NCBI GenBank assembly: GCA_035358815.1 | Contig: DAOPQC010000003.1 | Location: 62,001 to 126,000, forward strand | Source of the DNA: Thermoanaerobaculales bacterium | Lineage (GTDB): Bacteria > Acidobacteriota > Thermoanaerobaculia > Thermoanaerobaculales > Sulfomarinibacteraceae | DNA length: 64,000 nt | Direction: 5' to 3' | Shown: piece after piece, positions 36,233 through 43,763 of the stretch | How positions within the stretch are numbered: position 1 is the stretch's first letter | Layout of the letters: every line of letters starts with the position of its first letter | Made by a program: the position numbers and the translations under genes | The notes under the pieces: model-generated | Databases searched by the model: none | Told to the model about the DNA's origin: nothing | What the model saw: the letters and a program-made list of their open reading frames with translations, nothing else

Positions 36233-36307
36233 TGGCTCCGCAGGAGGGATTTGAACCCCCAACCTAGTGGTTAACAGCCACCCGCTCTACCATTGAGCTA
36301 CTGCGGA
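36233..36307 (-). tRNA. tRNA-Asn (GTT), CCA encoded
   Basis: The minus strand folds into a full cloverleaf: acceptor stem TCCGCAG/CTGCGGA, D-stem GCTC/GAGC, anticodon loop CTGTTAA (GTT), T-loop TTCAAAT and an encoded GCCA end. The low-GC block lies immediately on its 3' side, a common integration position. Confidence 0.95.
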
Positions 36308-36326
36308 GCACTCGTGGCGACCTTCA

Positions 36327-36354
36327 ATTGTAGGGAGCGGCCGTCGCTTGTCAA
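36327..36354 (-). promoter_or_regulatory. Sigma-70 promoter of tRNA-Asn
   Basis: On the minus strand TTGACA (36354–36349), a 16-bp spacer and TACAAT (36332–36327), 20 nt before the mature tRNA 5' end. Confidence 0.8.
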
Positions 36355-37154
36355 CCGGCCGAGGGCCGCACCAGCTCGAAGCTCAGCCGCTCCACCGGTG
36401 CGCGCGACAGGGACTGGCGGAGCTCCTCGGCCGAGCCGAAGCGCTTGCGCGCGAGCCGCCGTCCCTCCACCTGGACCCGCAGGCGATCGCCCTCCAGCGG
36501 CCACGGCCGCACCCGCCAGCGCCTGCCCTCGGCGCGCTCGAAGCAGATGGACTCCCGCCCGCCGTCCGGCGTCGGCCCGGTGACGGTGAACGGCGACCCC
36601 AGCGACGCGCACAGGTAGACCGACACCCGGTCGCACGCCTCGAGCACGCCCGAGTTGACGAGCCAGCCCTCCCCGTCCAGGAACGGCTGGTAGCGGGCGT
36701 CCTGGCATAGCGCCTCGCGCCACCCATCCTGCAGGCGCTCGAGCTCCGCCCGGAAGGCTTGGGCCGCGCGACCCCCCGCGGTGTCGCCGCGGTCGAGCAG
36801 GTCGGCGGTCTTGCCCTCGACCAGCGCTGCGAAATGGTGGGCCACCAGCAGCGCGGCGTAGCGGCTCAGCGCAGCGGCGCGATGCACGCTCGATCTCCAG
36901 ATGTCGACGTGGGCGGCCACCGGCATCCGGTCGAACGTCACCGGCCGGGCGTCGCCGTCGACCCCGGGATCGACGTCGAACTCGGTCCAGCCGGAGTCGT
37001 GGAGGAGAACCGCGGCCAGCACCTCGGCCCGCGGGGCGGGGCGGGCGAACCGGCGGTTTCCCCAGTGCTCGGCCACCTGCCAGGCGAGCCACGCGTGCGA
37101 GGCCTGCGGAATGGCAAGCGTGCCGGAGGCGTCGCCCTCGTCGTAGAGGAACAC
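36351..37154 (-). CDS. DUF3891 family protein
   Basis: 267 residues from a GTG start. The family landmarks are an early histidine-containing helix (PQASHAWLAWQVAEHWG), a second histidine/aspartate stretch (VLAAVLLHDSGWTEFD) and LLVAHHFAALVEGK. The HD-like arrangement of histidines suggests metal binding, but no activity is established for DUF3891. A -10-like TAGAAT lies 6 nt before the GTG, without a Shine-Dalgarno. It is divergent from the phosphohexomutase gene. The 3' end lies 43 nt from tRNA-Asn and overlaps that tRNA's -35 element. Confidence 0.8.
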   Translation of the reverse strand: MFLYDEGDASGTLAIPQASHAWLAWQVAEHWGNRRFARPAPRAEVLAAVLLHDSGWTEFDVDPGVDGDARPVTFDRMPVAAHVDIWRSSVHRAAALSRYAALLVAHHFAALVEGKTADLLDRGDTAGGRAAQAFRAELERLQDGWREALCQDARYQPFLDGEGWLVNSGVLEACDRVSVYLCASLGSPFTVTGPTPDGGRESICFERAEGRRWRVRPWPLEGDRLRVQVEGRRLARKRFGSAEELRQSLSRAPVERLSFELVRPSAG

Positions 37155-37160
37155 CGAGTC

Positions 37161-37166
37161 ATTCTA
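37161..37166 (-). promoter_or_regulatory. -10 element TAGAAT, probable leaderless start (DUF3891)
   Basis: On the minus strand TAGAAT is followed by six bases (GACTCG) and the GTG start codon. There is no ribosome-binding site. Confidence 0.5.
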
Positions 37167-37292
37167 GCGTGTCCGCTCTGGCGAGAGTAGCCGGCCGCGA
37201 TCAGCAGGAGGCATCGGCTTCAGCCCGGCCCGCCTCGCGCCGGCCGTCAAGCGGTGCGCAGCGCCTCGATCACGAGTCCGATCCCCCCGTGG

Positions 37293-37298
37293 TACCCT
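37293..37298 (+). promoter_or_regulatory. -10-like TACCCT, possible leaderless start (phosphohexomutase)
   Basis: TACCCT is followed by TCAGCC and the GTG at 37305. The sequence matches -10 consensus only at TA…T, so this is the weakest of the set. Confidence 0.35.
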
Positions 37299-37304
37299 TC
37301 AGCC

Positions 37305-38717
37305 GTGGTGCAGTTCGGGACCTCGGGTTGGCGCGGCGTCATCGGCCGCGAGATCACCTTCCGCAAGGTGCGGATCGTGACCCAGGCGCTGGTCAACCTC
37401 CTCCACGAGAGCTGCGGTCCGGTGGAACGGATCGTCGTCGGGTACGACACCCGCATGCTGTCGGAGAAGTTCGCCGCCACCGCCGCCGAGCTGATCGCCG
37501 CCAACGGCGTGCGGGCGGAGGTCGTGCCCCGCGACGTCCCGTCGCCGGTCCTGGCCTCGGCGGTGCTCGAGCGCCACGCCGCCGCCGGCATCACCTTCAC
37601 CGGCAGCCACAACCCGCCCGAGTACAACGGCCTCAAGATCTACACCCGCGACGGCATCCTGGCGCCCACCGAGTTCACGAACCTGGTCGAGCAGCACTAC
37701 CGCGCGCTCGCCGACGCCTGGGACGACGTCTACCTGCCGCGCGCCGAGCTGGTCGGCGCCCACGATCCGAAGCCGGGCTACCTCGACCGCCTCCAGGGGC
37801 TGATCGACTGGGAGACGATCCGGTCGAGCAAGATCACGATGGTGGTCGACCCGCTGTACGGCGCCACCCGCGAGTACCTCGACCACATCCTGCTCGAGAA
37901 CGAGCTGCCCATCACGGTCATCCACAACACCCGCGACCCGTACTTCGGCGGATACGCGCCCGACTGCACCTCCGAGAACCTGTCCCGGCTCCGCGACACC
38001 ATGCGCCGGACCGGCGCGCAGCTCGGCTTCGCCACTGATGGCGACGGCGACCGCTTCGGCATCCTCGACCACGGCGCCCGCATGCTCGACTCCTGCATGG
38101 TGCTCGGGCTGGTGCTCGACTACCTTGCGCGGCGGCGCGGCCTGAGTGGCCGGGTGGGACGAACGCTGGCCACCTCGCGGTTGCTCGATGCGGTGACCGC
38201 CGAGCACGGGCTGGAGCTGATGGAGATGCCGGTCGGCTTCAAGAACTTCGGCCCGCTGCTGGTCGACGGAGGGCTGGAGTACGCGGCCGAGGAGAGCGCC
38301 GGCCTCGCCTGGTCGCGCCACCTGCCCGAGCGCGACGGCATCCTCGCCTGCCTGCTGGTGGCAGAGATGGTGGCGGTGGAGCGCAAGAGCCTGGTCGAGC
38401 TGATGCACGACCTCACCCGCCGGGTCGGCACCTATGCCTTCCGCCGCATCCAGATCCCGCTGACCGACGCCAGCCGGCAGCAGTACGAACGGCGGCTCGA
38501 CGAGGACTGGTCGGCCAGGAAGCTCAATGGGCGCGAGGTGGTCGGGGTCGATCGCCGCGACGGGCTCAAGCTGATCTTCGATGGCGGCAGCTGGATCCTG
38601 GTCCGGCTGTCCGGCACCGAGCCGAAGATCCGTCTCTACGCCGAGGGCAGCTCGGCCGAGGAGACCCGGCACCTCATGCACGTGACACGCCAACTGCTCT
38701 CGAACCGGAGGTTGTGA
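37305..38717 (+). CDS. Phosphoglucomutase/phosphomannomutase family protein
   Basis: About 470 residues from GTG 37305 (or 37308). Phosphohexomutase landmarks are an early VQFGTSGWRG, the phosphoserine loop TFTGSHNPPEYNGLK, the Mg2+ loop ATDGDGDRFGI and the sugar-phosphate-binding LSGTEPKIRLYAEG near the C-terminus. It interconverts hexose 1- and 6-phosphates; glucose versus mannose cannot be decided. An in-frame ATG further upstream (37254) adds residues that do not belong to the family. It ends 2 bp before the enolase start region, so the two may be cotranscribed. Confidence 0.92.
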   Translation: MVQFGTSGWRGVIGREITFRKVRIVTQALVNLLHESCGPVERIVVGYDTRMLSEKFAATAAELIAANGVRAEVVPRDVPSPVLASAVLERHAAAGITFTGSHNPPEYNGLKIYTRDGILAPTEFTNLVEQHYRALADAWDDVYLPRAELVGAHDPKPGYLDRLQGLIDWETIRSSKITMVVDPLYGATREYLDHILLENELPITVIHNTRDPYFGGYAPDCTSENLSRLRDTMRRTGAQLGFATDGDGDRFGILDHGARMLDSCMVLGLVLDYLARRRGLSGRVGRTLATSRLLDAVTAEHGLELMEMPVGFKNFGPLLVDGGLEYAAEESAGLAWSRHLPERDGILACLLVAEMVAVERKSLVELMHDLTRRVGTYAFRRIQIPLTDASRQQYERRLDEDWSARKLNGREVVGVDRRDGLKLIFDGGSWILVRLSGTEPKIRLYAEGSSAEETRHLMHVTRQLLSNRRL

Positions 38718-38719
38718 CG

Positions 38720-40009
38720 ATGTTTGACATCGAGTTCGTGCTCGGCCGGGAGGTCCTCGACTCCCGCGGCAATCCGACCGTCGAGGCCGAGGTCGTGCTG
38801 TCCGGCGGGACCATCGGCCGCGCGATCGTGCCTTCGGGCGCCTCCACGGGGTCCCGCGAGGCCCTCGAGCTGCGCGACGGCGATCAGGGGCGCTTCCTCG
38901 GCAAGGGCGTGGAGCGGGCGGTGGACCACGTCAACGGCATCCTTGCCGAGGCGGTCGAGGGGCTCGACGCCCGCGACCAGCTCGGGGTCGACCAGGCGAT
39001 GATCGACGCCGACGGCACCGACAACAAGGGCGTCCTGGGCGCGAACGCGATCCTCGCCGTGTCGCTGGCCGTCGCCCACGCCGCCGCCGAGACCAGCGGC
39101 CTGCCCCTCTACCAGTACCTCGGAGGCTGCGGTGCCCGCGAGCTGCCGGTGCCGATGATGAACATCCTGAACGGCGGTGCTCACGCCGACAACTCGATCG
39201 ACTTCCAGGAGTTCATGGTCATGCCGGTCGGCTTCGGCAGCTTCTCGGAGGCGCTGCGCGCCGGCGTCGAGGTCTTCCACACCCTGAAGAAGGTCCTCGG
39301 CAAGCGCGGGCTGGCGACCGCGGTCGGCGACGAGGGCGGCTTCGCCCCGAGCCTGCCGTCGAACCGTGCCGCCCTCGAGCTCATCGTGGAGGCCATCGAG
39401 AAGGCGGGCTACGCTCCCGGGGATCAGATCGCGCTCGCGCTCGACGTCGCGGCGTCGGAGTTCTTCGCCGACGGCGCCTACAACCTGGCCGGCGAGGGGC
39501 GGGGCGGGCTCTCCGCCGACGACCTGATCGCGACCTACCAGGAGCTGGTGGAGGCGTTCCCGATCTACTCGATCGAGGACGGGCTCGCGGAGAGCGACTG
39601 GGACGGCTGGCAGCGGCTGACCGAGGCGCTCGGCGGGCGTATCCAGCTGGTCGGCGATGACCTGCTGGTGACCAACCCGCGGATCATCGCCGAGGCGATC
39701 GAGCGGGGGATCGCCAACTCCGTGCTGATCAAGCTCAACCAGATCGGCACCCTGTCGGAGACCCTCGATGCGGTGCAGATGACCCACAAGGCCGGCTACA
39801 CTGCGGTGATCTCCCATCGCTCCGGCGAGACCGAGGACACCACCATCGCCGACCTGGCGGTGGCGCTCAACACCGGGCTGATCAAGACCGGGTCGGCGAG
39901 CCGCACCGACCGGATCGCCAAGTACAACCGGCTGCTGCGGATCGAGGAGGAGCTGGAGGACGCCGCCCGGTTCCGCGGCGCGGCGGTGCTGGCGCGCGGA
40001 CGGCGGTGA
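38720..40009 (+). CDS. eno: Enolase (phosphopyruvate hydratase)
   Basis: 429 residues, full length. It has the early loop SGASTGSREALELRDGD, KGVLGANAILAVSLAVAHAA, the metal ligands in ALDVAASEFF, SIEDGLAESDWDGW and DDLLVTN, the catalytic lysine in LIKLNQIGTLSETLDA, and SHRSGETEDTTIADLAVA. It converts 2-phosphoglycerate to phosphoenolpyruvate in glycolysis. ATG 38720 has CGGAGG 8 nt upstream. The stop overlaps the FtsB-like gene as GTGA, a gene order (eno–ftsB) shared by many bacteria. Confidence 0.98.
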   Translation: MFDIEFVLGREVLDSRGNPTVEAEVVLSGGTIGRAIVPSGASTGSREALELRDGDQGRFLGKGVERAVDHVNGILAEAVEGLDARDQLGVDQAMIDADGTDNKGVLGANAILAVSLAVAHAAAETSGLPLYQYLGGCGARELPVPMMNILNGGAHADNSIDFQEFMVMPVGFGSFSEALRAGVEVFHTLKKVLGKRGLATAVGDEGGFAPSLPSNRAALELIVEAIEKAGYAPGDQIALALDVAASEFFADGAYNLAGEGRGGLSADDLIATYQELVEAFPIYSIEDGLAESDWDGWQRLTEALGGRIQLVGDDLLVTNPRIIAEAIERGIANSVLIKLNQIGTLSETLDAVQMTHKAGYTAVISHRSGETEDTTIADLAVALNTGLIKTGSASRTDRIAKYNRLLRIEEELEDAARFRGAAVLARGRR

Positions 40010-40350
40010 AACGGCTGCCGCTCCTGCTGCTCGGCCTCGGTGCGCTGCTGGCGCTCGGCATCCTGTCGAGCGTCGTCACCCAGGGCTTCCAGGAGGTGGC
40101 CCGGGCCGAGCAGGAACGGGCGGCGCTGGCAGTCGAGAAGGCGCGCCTCGAGCAGTCGATCGGCGAGCTCGAAGCGACCCTCGACGCGCTCCGCGGGAGC
40201 CCCGAGGCGGTCGAGTCGATGGCCCGCCTCGAGCTGGGCTGGATCCGCCCCGGCGAGACGGTCCTGATCCTCGCCACTCCGACCCTGCCGCCGCTCCCGA
40301 TCTCTGCTGCCGAGCCGACGCCGACGCCGATCTTCTCGCTGCGGCACTGA
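40006..40350 (+). CDS. FtsB/DivIC-like septum formation initiator protein
   Basis: 114 residues. One membrane helix (LLLLGLGALLALGILSSVV) is followed by a predicted coiled coil (QEVARAEQERAALAVEKARL and onward, about residues 28–65) and a short conserved ESMARLELGWIRPGETV. This is the FtsB/DivIC layout of divisome proteins that bridge FtsL and FtsQ. The start GTG overlaps the enolase stop. The proline-rich tail is unremarkable. Primary sequence is weakly conserved in the family, so the call rests on topology and synteny. Confidence 0.8.
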   Translation: MKRLPLLLLGLGALLALGILSSVVTQGFQEVARAEQERAALAVEKARLEQSIGELEATLDALRGSPEAVESMARLELGWIRPGETVLILATPTLPPLPISAAEPTPTPIFSLRH

Positions 40351-40367
40351 GCGGCCGCCCGTCTTCC

Positions 40368-40396
40368 TTGACAGCCTCCACCCCCGTTCATATACT
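40368..40396 (+). promoter_or_regulatory. Sigma-70 promoter of initiator tRNA
   Basis: TTGACA at 40368–40373, a 17-bp spacer and TATACT at 40391–40396, with the tRNA 5' end 16 nt further on. It is a full consensus -35 with optimal spacing. Confidence 0.85.
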
Positions 40397-40412
40397 CCAT
40401 GATCCTGAGCGA

Positions 40413-40486
<74 letters not shown>

Positions 40487-40489
<3 letters not shown>

Positions 40490-40539
40490 CGCAAGCGACA
40501 GGCCGCCCAAATGGGCGGCCTTTCTTGTCGCTTGCGTGG
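40487..40539 (+). terminator. Terminator hairpin directly after tRNA-fMet
   Basis: The inner stem GGCCGCCC/GGGCGGCC (40501–40508/40513–40520) is followed by TTTCTT. A perfect outer 14-bp stem (40487–40500/40526–40539) extends it and includes the tRNA's CCA. It is a long two-tier hairpin. Confidence 0.75.
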
Positions 40540-40576
40540 TTGGAACACCACATCCCCGGAAGCGCTGGTGGCTGCT
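40525..40576. repeat. GAACACCAC repeat, copy 1
   Basis: TTGTC–N6–TGGTTGGAACACCAC, then CGGAAGCGCTGGTGGCTG. It is shared with copy 2 at 40819 with few changes. The 5' part belongs to the terminator arm. Confidence 0.75.
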
Positions 40577-41176
40577 GCCAAGGGGGTGGGAGGCTTGGCA
40601 CAGCCAAGCCGGACAGGGCGGCGGCTGGCTTACAGCCACTGCGCTTGTGGGGTTGGGGCGCGCAGGAGCTGCCGAAGGCAGCGACTGCGTAAACCCGGCC
40701 TCGGCAGCGGTGTGAGCGCGCGCTCAACCGCGGAGGCGGGGAGCGCTGCGCGAGCTCGCTGACGAGGTCGAAGGCGCGCTCAGGCAACGACAATGCCCCG
40801 AACGCGTGGAGGCGGCTTTTGTCATTTTCTGGTTGGAACACCACGACCTCGGGAGCGCTGGTGGCTGTTGTCGTGGTGCTCTTCCCACGCCCGCCCCTCA
40901 CAGACTCGCAGCCTCCTCCGTCGGCTCCGGGTGAGGTCGACACGCAGGGCCGGCTTCGCTGGCTGCGCGACACCTGGCACCTCGACGCGGTTCCTTTCGG
41001 TGGTAGGCTCGACGGGTGGGGGTCGATTTCCAGGTCGGCGGTCGAGCTGCGGCGGGACCGCGCGAGGGTGATTCCCGAGGTGGTGCTCGTCGGGATCGAG
41101 CTGGTTCGACCGCCGACGCGGATCCGGCCCTGACTCGCGGCAGGGGCCAGTGCTCTCAAGCAGAAAGGGGGAGGAG
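40540..41176. other. Non-coding region with clustered hairpins and repeats
   Basis: I support no gene here. After the tRNA terminator come perfect small hairpins GGCTTGGC-ACA-GCCAAGCC (40592–40610), GGCTG-GCTTA-CAGCC (40623–40637) and GCTGCC-GAA-GGCAGC (40668–40682). A second copy of the GAACACCAC repeat is at 40819, and a purine-rich ribosome-binding site (AAGGGGGAGG) precedes ATG 41177. Open frames on both strands have no codon bias or family resemblance. Confidence 0.5.
40819..40870. repeat. GAACACCAC repeat, copy 2
   Basis: TTGTC–N6–TGGTTGGAACACCAC, then TCGGGAGCGCTGGTGGCTG. A GACAA/TTGTC pair and GCC/GGC pair upstream imitate the terminator of copy 1, though no tRNA is attached. Confidence 0.75.
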
Positions 41177-42193
41177 ATGAGAAGAGAGCTGAGCATCGGG
41201 GTGCTCGTGACTGCGGGGCTGGTCGGCACGTGCGTTCACGCCCAGGACAGCCACTCGCAGACGCCGGTCGACTGCGCCGCCCTGCAGCAGGATCTCTTCG
41301 CCGATCTCAAGGAGGTTTACAAGGCCGGCTGCATGCCGTCCCAGGCCCAGCTCGCGAAGCTGGCGGACAACCCGGTCGGCAACTTCGCGGCGTTCCCGAT
41401 CCAGTACGACGCCGTGCAGCTCCAGGGAGCCCGGATCGACAGAACGGAGACGTTGCACCGGCTCCAGGTCATCTCGATGTTCCCCCTGAGCCTGACCAAG
41501 GAGTGGAACCTGATCAACCGCCTCGTCGTGCCGGCCCTCAGCGTGCCGATCAATGAGGGCTTCGGCGACTGCATCGGCTACGGGCCGGGCTGGATCAGCG
41601 ACTGCCCGAGCTTCCCCGACGCCCTGGCCGACCCCTTCAAGCCGACCCGCGGCCTGGGCGACATGGTGTACGTGGGACTGGCCTCCCCCAAGGAGGTCAT
41701 CAGGGTCGAGTCGACAGGCGGGGCGGTCATCTGGGGCGTGGGTGCCACGACCATGTTCCCGACCGCGACGGACGAGGTGCTCGGGACCGGCAAGTACGGC
41801 CTGGGACCCACCGGAGTGCTCGGCTACCTGGGGAAGAAGTGGGAGCTCGGCCTTTTCGCCCAGCACTGGTGGTCCGTCGCCGGCGACGACGCGCGCGCCG
41901 ATGTCAGCCTCACCAACCTGCAGTACTTCCTCTACTACGTGCTGCCCTGGAACGAGGAGGCGCAGTGGCGCATCGGGATGAGCCCCAACATCTCCTACAA
42001 CTGGCAGGCGCCGGGTGACAAGCTCGTCCTGCCGGTGGGGCTGGGGATCGCCAGGATGTTCGCGATCGGCGACCTGCCGGTGAACCTCTCGCTCGAGGTC
42101 GACTACTCGGCGATCCACCCCGACGACTCGCCGAGCGGCCGCTGGGACTTCCGCGTGTACGTCACCCCTGTGATCCCGACGTTCGTCTTCTGA
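41177..42193 (+). CDS. Outer-membrane beta-barrel protein of unknown function
   Basis: 338 residues. A signal peptide (MRRELSIGVLVTAGLVGTCV, cut near HAQD) is followed by about 50 residues and then alternating strands typical of an outer-membrane barrel: LGDMVYVGLASPKEV, AVIWGVGATTMFPTAT, LGYLGKKWELGLFAQHWW and NLSLEVDYSAIHP. It ends in phenylalanine (PTFVF), the usual C-terminal barrel signal. It resembles the loosely defined 'neuromedin U'/transporter-like barrel group. ATG 41177 is chosen for the AAGGGGGAGG preceding it and because the signal peptide starts there. Confidence 0.75.
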   Translation: MRRELSIGVLVTAGLVGTCVHAQDSHSQTPVDCAALQQDLFADLKEVYKAGCMPSQAQLAKLADNPVGNFAAFPIQYDAVQLQGARIDRTETLHRLQVISMFPLSLTKEWNLINRLVVPALSVPINEGFGDCIGYGPGWISDCPSFPDALADPFKPTRGLGDMVYVGLASPKEVIRVESTGGAVIWGVGATTMFPTATDEVLGTGKYGLGPTGVLGYLGKKWELGLFAQHWWSVAGDDARADVSLTNLQYFLYYVLPWNEEAQWRIGMSPNISYNWQAPGDKLVLPVGLGIARMFAIGDLPVNLSLEVDYSAIHPDDSPSGRWDFRVYVTPVIPTFVF

Positions 42194-42281
42194 AGGGTGG
42201 CGACCGTGGCGTGGATGGCGCCGGCTCGAGCCGCGGCGAGTCAGGAGCCATCGACCGACAAGCACCCGTTTCGCTCGGCTG

Positions 42282-42335
42282 CCCACACCACAACCCCAGA
42301 TGCGCAGGTGGTTGTTGTCGTGGGGGTCGCAGGCT
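42282..42335. repeat. GAACACCAC-like repeat, copy 3 (degenerate)
   Basis: CCACACCACAACCCC then GCAGGTGGTTGTTGTCGTGG. It keeps the CACCAC core and the GGTGGxTGxTGxCG arm of copies 1 and 2. It lies between two convergent genes. Confidence 0.4.
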
Positions 42336-42420
42336 CGCCGCAGGCGGACGCGTCACGGTGGAGCCGAAGCCGAGGCCGGATGAGGCGCAATGAGCCCAGC
42401 TGGTGAGACCGGTCGGAGTC

Positions 42421-43605
42421 TCAGCCGCCGGAGACGAAATCCAGGGCGACGCTGTCGGCGATCGTGACTCCGCCCGGAGCTCGACGCGATCCGCGGTCTG
42501 GCGTGACAATCGTCCGCGAGATGATGCGATCGGCGCCCACCAGTGACTCGATCTCCTCAAACCCGCGCTGGATCGGGTCCGGCGACTCGGCCCACTTGCA
42601 CTCGACGAGCGCGAAGCGGCCCGCCGCAGGGATCAGGAAATCGACCTCGCGGCCATGATGGTCGCGAAAGAAGTAGATCTCGCGGCGACGCCCCTGGTTC
42701 GCGAAGTGCCTGACGATCTGACCCAGGACATGCGTCTCGAACAGCGCACCCAGCAGCGGGCTGCGAAGGAGGTCGTCGGGAGACCGCGCACCGAGCAGGT
42801 AGCTGCACAGCCCGGTATCCAGGAAGTAGAGCTTGGGGGTCTTGACGATCCGCTTGCCGAGGTTCTCGAAGTAGGGCTCGAGAAGGACGACGATCCTCGA
42901 CGCCTCGAGCACCGACAGCCAGCTCTTCACCGTGTTCGGGCTCACGCCGAGGTCGGTCGCGAGGGCGCTGTAGGAGACGAGCTGGCCGGTGCGAGCCGCG
43001 CACAGCCTCATGAAACGGTCGAAGTTTCGCAGGCTGCGCACGCCGAGAATCGAGCGGACATCTCGTTCGAGGTAGGTCGCCAGGTAATCACTGAAGAAGC
43101 GCTCGGCGTCGAGACCTCGGCTGTGCAGCTCGGGATAGCCCCCTTTGAGCATCCACTCGACGAGGGCCACTCTGTCGAGCGTTGTTCCTGCCCACGCTTC
43201 GTACTCCCTTGCGGACAGGGAGTGGAGGGTCAACACGGAGCTGCGGCCGGCAAGGCTCTCGGTGACGCCTGCCATCAGTGAGAAATCCTGAGAGCCGGTG
43301 ATCAGAAAGCGTCCGGTCTCGTCGCGGTGGAGGTCGATGTCCGCCTTCACATGCCGCAGCAGGGTCGGCGCGTACTGGACCTCGTCGACGATGAGCGGCG
43401 GTTGGTGGCGCTTCAGGAAGTCCTCTCCCGAGTGCTCGGCATCCTCCGCAACCATCGGAACATCGAGGGACACGTAGTGGTGGTCGCTGAAGGCCTTGAC
43501 CAGAAGGCTCGTCTTCCCGGACTGCCGGCACCCGGTCAACACCACCGCCGGGCGGGCGCCCGCGGCCTGCGTGAGCGTCGCGTCGAGCTCTCTCGGAATC
43601 CACAT
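42421..43605 (-). CDS. AAA ATPase with DUF4143 and nuclease-like C-terminus
   Basis: 394 residues. Walker A is GCRQSGKTSLL and Walker B-like PPLIVDEVQYAP, then the sensor ITGSQDFSLMAGV. The middle has a winged-helix-like segment (YSALATDLGVSPNTVKSWLS) belonging to DUF4143. The C-terminus contains REVDFLIPAAGRFALVECKW, a PD-(D/E)XK-like core (D…ExK). Proteins of this common family are scattered as solitary genes with patchy distribution, and their role is unproven. The upstream region has a promoter and a phased TTGCGGAT repeat, and no ribosome-binding site is visible. Confidence 0.85.
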   Translation of the reverse strand: MWIPRELDATLTQAAGARPAVVLTGCRQSGKTSLLVKAFSDHHYVSLDVPMVAEDAEHSGEDFLKRHQPPLIVDEVQYAPTLLRHVKADIDLHRDETGRFLITGSQDFSLMAGVTESLAGRSSVLTLHSLSAREYEAWAGTTLDRVALVEWMLKGGYPELHSRGLDAERFFSDYLATYLERDVRSILGVRSLRNFDRFMRLCAARTGQLVSYSALATDLGVSPNTVKSWLSVLEASRIVVLLEPYFENLGKRIVKTPKLYFLDTGLCSYLLGARSPDDLLRSPLLGALFETHVLGQIVRHFANQGRRREIYFFRDHHGREVDFLIPAAGRFALVECKWAESPDPIQRGFEEIESLVGADRIISRTIVTPDRGSRRAPGGVTIADSVALDFVSGG

Positions 43606-43635
43606 TTGCGGATATTCTGCAACACAATTGCGGAT
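43606..43635. promoter_or_regulatory. Two TTGCGGAT direct repeats upstream of the DUF4143 ATPase
   Basis: TTGCGGAT at 43606–43613 and again at 43628–43635, exactly 22 bp apart (two helical turns). They flank the -10 and touch the -35 of the ATPase promoter, as expected for a regulator-binding site. Confidence 0.45.
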
Positions 43636-43642
43636 TTGTCAA
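43614..43642 (-). promoter_or_regulatory. Promoter of the DUF4143 ATPase, near-leaderless
   Basis: On the minus strand TTGACA (43642–43637), a 17-bp spacer and CAGAAT (43619–43614). The ATG at 43605 is 8 nt beyond the -10, so the transcript should start at or within a few bases of it. Confidence 0.55.
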
Positions 43643-43751
43643 CAACTGTCCGTGGGCAGAGCGCAGCCGGGCTGTGGGCGGCGCACGCGCACCCGCACCG
43701 TAGCGTGGTGCCTGGTGTCGCCATCCCTGGAGAGGATCGTATCGGCACCTG

Positions 43752-43757
43752 TACGCT
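43752..43757 (+). promoter_or_regulatory. -10 element TACGCT, probable leaderless start (phosphoesterase)
   Basis: TACGCT is followed by GCGGCT and the GTG at 43764. There is no Shine-Dalgarno in between. Confidence 0.45.
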
Positions 43758-43763
43758 GCGGCT

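Noticed and set aside
36053..36274. Plus-strand frames such as one ending RRRDLNPQPSG
   Set aside because: They are false translations across the antisense of tRNA-Asn and overlap the small minus-strand ORF.
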